DNA of 36,686 bases, from NCBI GenBank assembly GCA_007571365.1, contig RKRN01000238.1:1-36686 (forward strand), read 5' to 3'. Made by a program: the position numbers and the translations under genes. Under the pieces are notes generated by a model that saw nothing but the letters and a program-made list of their open reading frames with translations, searched no databases and was not told the origin of the DNA. Below are positions 32,148-36,686 of this stretch, piece after piece. Source of the DNA: Candidatus Latescibacterota bacterium. Its GTDB lineage: Bacteria > Latescibacterota > UBA2968 > UBA8231. Every line of letters starts with the position of its first letter. The stretch's first letter is position 1.

Positions 32148-33374
32148 GTGGGAGTTAAAGACTTGCGCGTTCAATCGAACTATTGCCAGAGCGCGTCCGC
32201 AACGATTGCGGCGGCGTTCCATGCGGGGTCTGGGCAGTACCGCTATCTAGGGCAAATCCTCGAGGTTCCCAAAGATCAGTACGAAGCCTGTGTGCAGCAG
32301 ATGCGCGACCGCATCGTCCGCGGTCAGGTTCCGGGCGTGGCTGCTCCCGAAGCCGTGGCGGCACTGGTCAAGCCGGGAGCGGTGACCTATGTGCAGGCGC
32401 GGAATATAGCTCGGGCGGGAAATGTTGATTCCTTAGTCTTTGAGGCAAAAACGCAACGCGTGACCGCGACGGGTGCAGCGGCGGTCTCGGCTGTTATCGC
32501 CTATGCCCAAGATCGCCACGGCGGCACGAGTAGCCCAGATGCGCTTAGGGCGGCGTTCCGGGCCGCCCTAAGCGCTGGCAGAGCAAGCCTCGTCAGCACC
32601 CAGTGGCAGCGGCCTTTTTTGGGCATCCAGTTGTTGCGTCCCAAGACTGCTGCCATCGGAGTAGCAGCGGTGCGCAATGGCGCAAGAGCCTTGTGGCGCA
32701 CCTTAAACACAGACGGTGGGCGCGAGGTCGTCCAGCGCATCGCCGTTGTATTCAAGGCCAACAGCATCGCCGCCTCTGGCACGAGCGCATTCAGTCAGGT
32801 CTCCAGACTCCTCCGTTCCAATGCTATAACGGCGGTAGTGACCACCGTGGTGACAAGTGTTCCAGACTTCTATCGCGCCGCTTTCGTTGGCTGCATTTCT
32901 TGGCAACAGTTCGCCAAGAACACCACCGTCAATGCGGCCGCCGTTGCCGGGGGCATTGGCGGCTGGATGGGTGGCATGGCCGTAGGAGCCACCGTTGGCA
33001 ACGCAGTGCCCTTTATCAGCCCGGTCGTAGGCAGCTTTATTGGGGGCGTCGCAGGTGGGTTGGCCGGGGGCACCGGAGCGCAAGTTGCGGCCAAGGCTAT
33101 GGCCGATAAAGTGGTTAAAGACGACGCACAGGACCTGATTGAAGCGGTGGCAGGCGAGGCACAATTGCTGGCAATTGAGTATATGCTTACGGAAAGCGAA
33201 GTGGAACAAATCGCGGCGGAAGTTGGCAAAACCGCGACTCCTAAGTGGCTTCAAAGCATGTACAAGGAAACGGACAAATCCGCTAAGGACCGTCGCAGAT
33301 TTGTCCGCACCGAGTTTGAACCAAAATTTGCCGCAATCATTCAAAATCGGCCCAAGATTGAAGGATTAGATTAG
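32148..33374 (+). CDS. uncharacterised glycine-zipper membrane protein
   Basis: This 408-residue protein starts with GTG 32148 and has no convincing ribosome binding site. Residues about 20-110 look soluble (FHAGSGQYRYLGQ, VTYVQARNIARAGNVDSLVF). Residues about 235-320 hold hydrophobic, glycine-zipper-rich stretches (AAVAGGIGGWMGGMAVGAT, FIGGVAGGLAGGTGAQVAA) likely to insert in a membrane. An acidic helical tail follows (DDAQDLIEAVAGEAQLL). It resembles, from memory, an uncharacterised family in enterobacteria and other Proteobacteria; not verified. A pore-forming or effector role would fit such zippers but is speculation. The 3' end overlaps the hicB-like gene on the other strand by 38 bases. 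A short ATGA-overlap frame at 32117 (13 codons) precedes it. Confidence 0.6.
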   Translation: MGVKDLRVQSNYCQSASATIAAAFHAGSGQYRYLGQILEVPKDQYEACVQQMRDRIVRGQVPGVAAPEAVAALVKPGAVTYVQARNIARAGNVDSLVFEAKTQRVTATGAAAVSAVIAYAQDRHGGTSSPDALRAAFRAALSAGRASLVSTQWQRPFLGIQLLRPKTAAIGVAAVRNGARALWRTLNTDGGREVVQRIAVVFKANSIAASGTSAFSQVSRLLRSNAITAVVTTVVTSVPDFYRAAFVGCISWQQFAKNTTVNAAAVAGGIGGWMGGMAVGATVGNAVPFISPVVGSFIGGVAGGLAGGTGAQVAAKAMADKVVKDDAQDLIEAVAGEAQLLAIEYMLTESEVEQIAAEVGKTATPKWLQSMYKETDKSAKDRRRFVRTEFEPKFAAIIQNRPKIEGLD

Positions 33375-33567
33375 GCGGCAGCGCATCGCCGTGGTCGCGG
33401 TAGGACTCTATAAATGCCGTGCTGACGCTTTGTAGATTTGCCAATGCCTGTGCGGCAGTTTCGCCCCAAGCTCGGCAGCCGGGCAGATCGGGTACTTCGG
33501 CCAGATACATTTCCTCGGTGTCCGCCGACGGCTCTTTGAGCACGAATTCTAATTTGTACAGTTTCAT
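33337..33567 (-). CDS. HicB-like antitoxin (type II toxin-antitoxin, orphan)
   Basis: This 76-residue protein has the HicB/UPF0150 fold pattern: a short N-terminal strand (YKLEFVLKE), YLAEVPDLPGCRAWGETAAQALAN and a following helix (LQSVSTAFIESYRDHGD). In complete systems HicB neutralises the RNase HicA. No HicA frame is seen in the 90 bases upstream or in the neighbour. ATG 33567 follows GAAAGGG. It lacks the extra C-terminal DNA-binding helix of some HicB proteins. It overlaps the end of the convergent glycine-zipper gene. Confidence 0.75.
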   Translation of the reverse strand: MKLYKLEFVLKEPSADTEEMYLAEVPDLPGCRAWGETAAQALANLQSVSTAFIESYRDHGDALPPNLILQSWADFE

Positions 33568-33656
33568 AGTAGCCCTTTCTAAGGCAACGCAATATCGGCG
33601 ACCGCCTTTGCCACAAGTGGTTGGGCATTGCCAAAATAAATGCCCACGGGTGGCTT

Positions 33657-36011
33657 CTACTTCTCTCGCATCCGCACCGGCGACGCCGCCAGCCCGTCGG
33701 TCTTTATCACCTCGTCGTTTTTATTAACCTGGCCAAATTCCAGCACACCCGTGGGGCAAGACTGCACACACGCGCTACAGCGCACGCACTCCGGGTCGGC
33801 CATGGGCAGCCCCTTGTTGGCGAAGTTCATAATGTCGATGCCTTGGTGGCACACCGAGGTGCAGACATTGCAGGAGATGCACTTTTTTTTGTCGGCGAGG
33901 ATGCGGAAGCGGCTGAAGCGGGCGTAGATGTGCATCAGGGCGGCCAGCGGGCAGGCAAAGCGGCACCACACCCGGCCGCTGAAATGCCAGTACAGCCCGA
34001 CGCCCAAAATGCCGGCCAACAGCAGATCGACGGACCACACGTAGTTGAGAAAAGTCAGCGGAAAGGGCAGGTCGCCCCAGTTGGTGCCCTTGCCCATAAA
34101 TAGCCCCATGTAGGCCCCGTTGATCCAGTGATCGGGCGGCAAAGCCCAGCCGACTACGCGCAAAATGAGCAATGCGCCAGCCAGCAGCAGCACCCCCTGC
34201 CCCACGATGTTTGCCTTGTTCCACACCATGCCGTGCGGCATCTTGTGCCGATGGGCGTCGCCCATGGTTTCGGCCAACGCGCCGCACGAACAAATCCAGC
34301 CGCAGTACGCCCCTTTGCCCCAGAAGTAGATGATCAGCGGTATGAGGACGAAGGTCTGCACTAGGCTAATGGCCAGCCACCACCACAGCGGCTCGCTGGT
34401 GAAGACGTTCCAAAAAAACAGCGGCCAAGCGAGGATCAGCCCCAGCGAGCGCCAGTATTCGCGCCCGTGTTCGGCCCATTGCGACTCGGGGAACAAGGCG
34501 TCGGCCATCGGCTTGAGCCAAGCTCCTTCGTCGAACCAGCCATTGTAACCCGCCCACGGCAAAAACACATAGGGCAGCAGAAAGAGCGGGATACACTGAA
34601 CGGCCATCAACGTCAAAGTCTGCACCTTGATGTATGGGGTGCGCCGTCGCTTTATGCGCTGCAAGCCAAATAGAACGACGCACAGGCAATAGGCCAGCGA
34701 GTAGTAGAAACTCGGCTGGGTCATCGACACCTGCACCGTGTCCCACAGCGTATGAGCGGCCGATGGTGCCGCTAGGTTAAAGGGGAACAGATCGGCTTGG
34801 TCGAACCACTTCTTGACCGGAATGCCCGCGTCGGTCTTCCAGTGATAGACGAAAACCGCCGCCAGCAGGATGAGCCCCAAAGACAGCCAACGCTTGGGAC
34901 GCCACTCGCCGTTGATCTCCACGCCGCTGCGTCGGAAGAAATCGAGCGGGGCTTCGCGCCCAATCATGGAAAACACCGCGTCGTTGGGCAGGCTCAGTTG
35001 TTGGCCTTCGGCGTCTTTGAGCGCGACCGCGTCTTCCTCAATGCGCTGCACTTGGCTGGCCATCAGCAAGCGAATCGAGCCTGCTTGGCGGCCTTTTTCC
35101 ATAAAGGGGCCGCTGCTGGTCGTCACTCGCTCGGAAGAAGGCGTATCCACGGCCACGTCGGCCATGGGATCGGCCGCAAGTATGTTGAGCTTTTCGACGT
35201 TTTCGGGCTTGGGGCGGGAAAATTCGGGCTTGCGGTAAGAAATGGTCACGCGCCCACCGCATTGGGCGACGGCAATGGCCGCCTCTAAGGCGCTGTCGCC
35301 GCCGCCGACGACCAGCACGTCTTTGTCGCAGAAGTCAACCGGGTCGTGCAAGCGGTTGAAAACCTTGTCCAAGTTCTCGCCCGGCACCCCCAATTTGCGA
35401 AAGTTGCCCGAGCGCCCAATCCCGACGATCACGCGGCGAGCTTTGATATTGTCTTGACGCGGGATTTCCAATTCAAAAAGGTCTCCCCGCCTCTTTACTT
35501 GCTCGACCCGCGCTATGGTTGGCTCGATGCCTTGGGCGAGCGTCTGTTCGTGCAACTCCTCAATAAGCGGCTCTTTGACTTCGGCCTTAAAGCGAATTTG
35601 CCCGGCCGGCTCCATCTCGGTGGGATAGGTGTAAATGGGCTTGCCCTTGGGGAAATTGACCAGCGTGGAAAACGGTTCGGTCGCCTCCAAAAGCACAAAC
35701 GACAGCCCGGCCTCCCGCGCCTCCAAGGCTGCGGCCATGCCGGAAACGCCCGCGCCGATAATCGCCAAGTCCAAGACATCCTCCGGCCCCCTGCTGCGCT
35801 GGAATGCCTCGTCGGCTATGATGTGCTGCACGGCCCGGGCGCCCGTATCGGCCGAGAATTTCAATAGCGGAATGCCAGTCAAGTCGCCGACGATGTACAG
35901 CCCGGAAACATTGCTCTGCCCGTGCTCATCCACCAGCGGCAACTTCTCCACCACGCCGGCTGGCCACCGCAGGTGTAACCAGTGCAAATAGCGACCGAGA
36001 AAATTGCTCAT
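33657..36011 (-). CDS. flavoprotein-polyferredoxin fusion (thioredoxin-reductase-like plus NapH/NosR-type membrane iron-sulfur domain)
   Basis: This 784-residue inner-membrane electron-transfer protein has an N-terminal half (to about 365) carrying a FAD/NAD(P) oxidoreductase fold. GAGVSGMAAA near residue 86 is the FAD site and VVGGGDSALEAA near 232 is the NAD(P) site. A detached C-terminal piece of the same fold (SGLYIVGDLTGIPLLKFSAD) comes first. The active-site CxxC of thioredoxin reductase is not seen. The C-terminal half has about six membrane helices with CGWICSCGALAE and CRFACPLAAL motifs, like NapH/NosR. Two 4Fe-4S sites end it: Cys711/714/717/721 and Cys742/745/748/752. It probably passes electrons from NAD(P)H to a membrane or periplasmic acceptor. 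ATG 36011 follows AGGAGG. Confidence 0.85.
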   Translation of the reverse strand: MSNFLGRYLHWLHLRWPAGVVEKLPLVDEHGQSNVSGLYIVGDLTGIPLLKFSADTGARAVQHIIADEAFQRSRGPEDVLDLAIIGAGVSGMAAALEAREAGLSFVLLEATEPFSTLVNFPKGKPIYTYPTEMEPAGQIRFKAEVKEPLIEELHEQTLAQGIEPTIARVEQVKRRGDLFELEIPRQDNIKARRVIVGIGRSGNFRKLGVPGENLDKVFNRLHDPVDFCDKDVLVVGGGDSALEAAIAVAQCGGRVTISYRKPEFSRPKPENVEKLNILAADPMADVAVDTPSSERVTTSSGPFMEKGRQAGSIRLLMASQVQRIEEDAVALKDAEGQQLSLPNDAVFSMIGREAPLDFFRRSGVEINGEWRPKRWLSLGLILLAAVFVYHWKTDAGIPVKKWFDQADLFPFNLAAPSAAHTLWDTVQVSMTQPSFYYSLAYCLCVVLFGLQRIKRRRTPYIKVQTLTLMAVQCIPLFLLPYVFLPWAGYNGWFDEGAWLKPMADALFPESQWAEHGREYWRSLGLILAWPLFFWNVFTSEPLWWWLAISLVQTFVLIPLIIYFWGKGAYCGWICSCGALAETMGDAHRHKMPHGMVWNKANIVGQGVLLLAGALLILRVVGWALPPDHWINGAYMGLFMGKGTNWGDLPFPLTFLNYVWSVDLLLAGILGVGLYWHFSGRVWCRFACPLAALMHIYARFSRFRILADKKKCISCNVCTSVCHQGIDIMNFANKGLPMADPECVRCSACVQSCPTGVLEFGQVNKNDEVIKTDGLAASPVRMREK

Positions 36012-36181
36012 GGTTTCCTCCTAAATCCGCTTGGTGATATAGCCATCTTGGCAGGCCTCAAAGACAATGAGTAATGCCTAATTAAAACGTCTAATTACCA
36101 CGCACAAAAGGCCCTAGGGCAAAAAACATCGGCGCAGAGCCTCGTCCTACGACCTAACGTTTCAAATCAATCCCTACTTCA

Positions 36182-36686
36182 TCACGGCAATTTGGTGGTC
36201 TTCTTGGCTTCCACCTGCCCGTCGATTTCGACCTGATAGAGATACACTCCAGCGGCCACCTCCTCACCCTGCTCGTCGCGGCCATCCCAAGTGAAGCGAT
36301 AACTACCTGCCCGCAGCGGCCCCTGCCACACCTGTCGCACCCGACGACCCAACACATCGTACACCCTAAGCGACACCACCGCCGCGTCTGTAGCTACATC
36401 CAGCGGCAGCACCACCGCCGGATTGAACGGATTGGGATAGCTATCGCCCAGCCGATGTTGCGCCGGGTGTGCTACCGCCGGCATCTGCACCGCCGTCGTT
36501 GTCTGGTCGGCCACCAAACTCTTGAGCACATGCACACCGTCGTAGAGATGGTCCAACACCACCAAGTCTAAATCGCCGTCGCCATCCACATCGCCGGGCA
36601 GCACCTCAACCCCATCGCCATCCAAGCGGTAGGTCTCCACCGAATGCGGGATACTCGCCAAGCCGCCCCACGCGACGAACACACCG
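36182..36686 (-). CDS. C-terminal end of a secreted FG-GAP/VCBS-type protein with FlgD-like Ig sorting domain (5' end beyond window)
   Basis: This is the last 167 or so residues of a gene that starts outside the window. A DGDGDLDLVVLDH segment is a calcium-binding FG-GAP/VCBS repeat unit. After a linker comes YPNPFNPAVVLPLDV, VSLRVYDVLGRRVRQVW, SYRFTWDGRDEQG and AAGVYLYQVEIDG, the FlgD-like Ig/type IX-type C-terminal sorting domain, ending KKTTKLP. The protein is secreted or surface-bound in FCB-group bacteria. The stop is TGA at 36184-36182. The 170 bases between it and the fusion gene show only an A+T-rich stretch with a GCCCTAGGGC palindrome. Confidence 0.88.
   Translation of the reverse strand, partial: GVFVAWGGLASIPHSVETYRLDGDGVEVLPGDVDGDGDLDLVVLDHLYDGVHVLKSLVADQTTTAVQMPAVAHPAQHRLGDSYPNPFNPAVVLPLDVATDAAVVSLRVYDVLGRRVRQVWQGPLRAGSYRFTWDGRDEQGEEVAAGVYLYQVEIDGQVEAKKTTKLP

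Noticed and set aside
33568-33656. HicA toxin upstream of hicB
   Set aside because: The 89 bases are too short for HicA and no frame resembles it; one frame ends GIYFGNAQPLVAKAVADIALP-like but I could not place it.

Overview
This window is G+C-rich (about 60% by eye) bacterial chromosome. The strongest taxonomic hint is the gene fragment at the right edge. It ends in a YPNPFNP-type FlgD-like Ig domain, the secretion/sorting tail found in Fibrobacterota-Chlorobiota-Bacteroidota (FCB) group bacteria. Together with a formylglycine sulfatase, a parallel beta-helix protein, an RraA-like aldolase and a D-threonine-aldolase-like enzyme, this suggests a Latescibacterota-like or other FCB-superphylum organism. 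That placement is inference; no rRNA is present.

Layout. 1-3.3 kb (+): a D-2-hydroxyacid dehydrogenase and a large beta-helix protein. 3.28-3.74 kb: a complete tmRNA gene (ssrA) with its own promoter and terminator. 3.9-4.6 kb (-): the stump of an MmeI-like restriction-modification gene, reduced to its nuclease-bearing N-terminus. 4.8-6.1 kb (+): a sulfatase. 6.1-7.9 kb (-): RraA-like and D-threonine-aldolase-like enzymes behind an inverted repeat. 8.0-9.8 kb (+): a lower-G+C, translationally coupled pair of uncharacterised genes, the second with TPR-like helices. This pair is the best candidate here for an undescribed system. 9.9-10.4 kb (+): a DUF4416 protein.

From 25.4 kb down to 10.4 kb nearly everything is read on the minus strand with very short gaps or 4-bp overlaps: proC-hisH-hisF-proB-ftsB/divIC-like-recO-glyS-tRNA-Leu(UAG)-tig-clpP-clpX-engB-serA-purA-prpB-(ribbon-helix-helix-like ORF)-prpC. 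It combines amino-acid biosynthesis, cell division, repair, translation, protein quality control, ribosome assembly, purine synthesis and propionate/C4 metabolism. A strong promoter in front of tRNA-Leu probably drives the tRNA-tig-clpP-clpX part.

25.4-36.7 kb: a divergent promoter region separates proC from a small SWIB-domain protein (+). Then come a DUF21/CBS membrane protein, carA and an Ldh_2-family dehydrogenase (all +), a divergent chorismate synthase aroC (-), a two-domain PPK2 polyphosphate phosphotransferase (+), a glycine-zipper membrane protein of unknown function (+) that overlaps the 3' end of a HicB-like antitoxin gene (-), a 784-residue flavoprotein/polyferredoxin fusion (-), and the incomplete secreted protein (-).

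No stretch over 300 bases lacks a gene or RNA. No CRISPR array, rRNA, intact insertion sequence or replication origin was seen.
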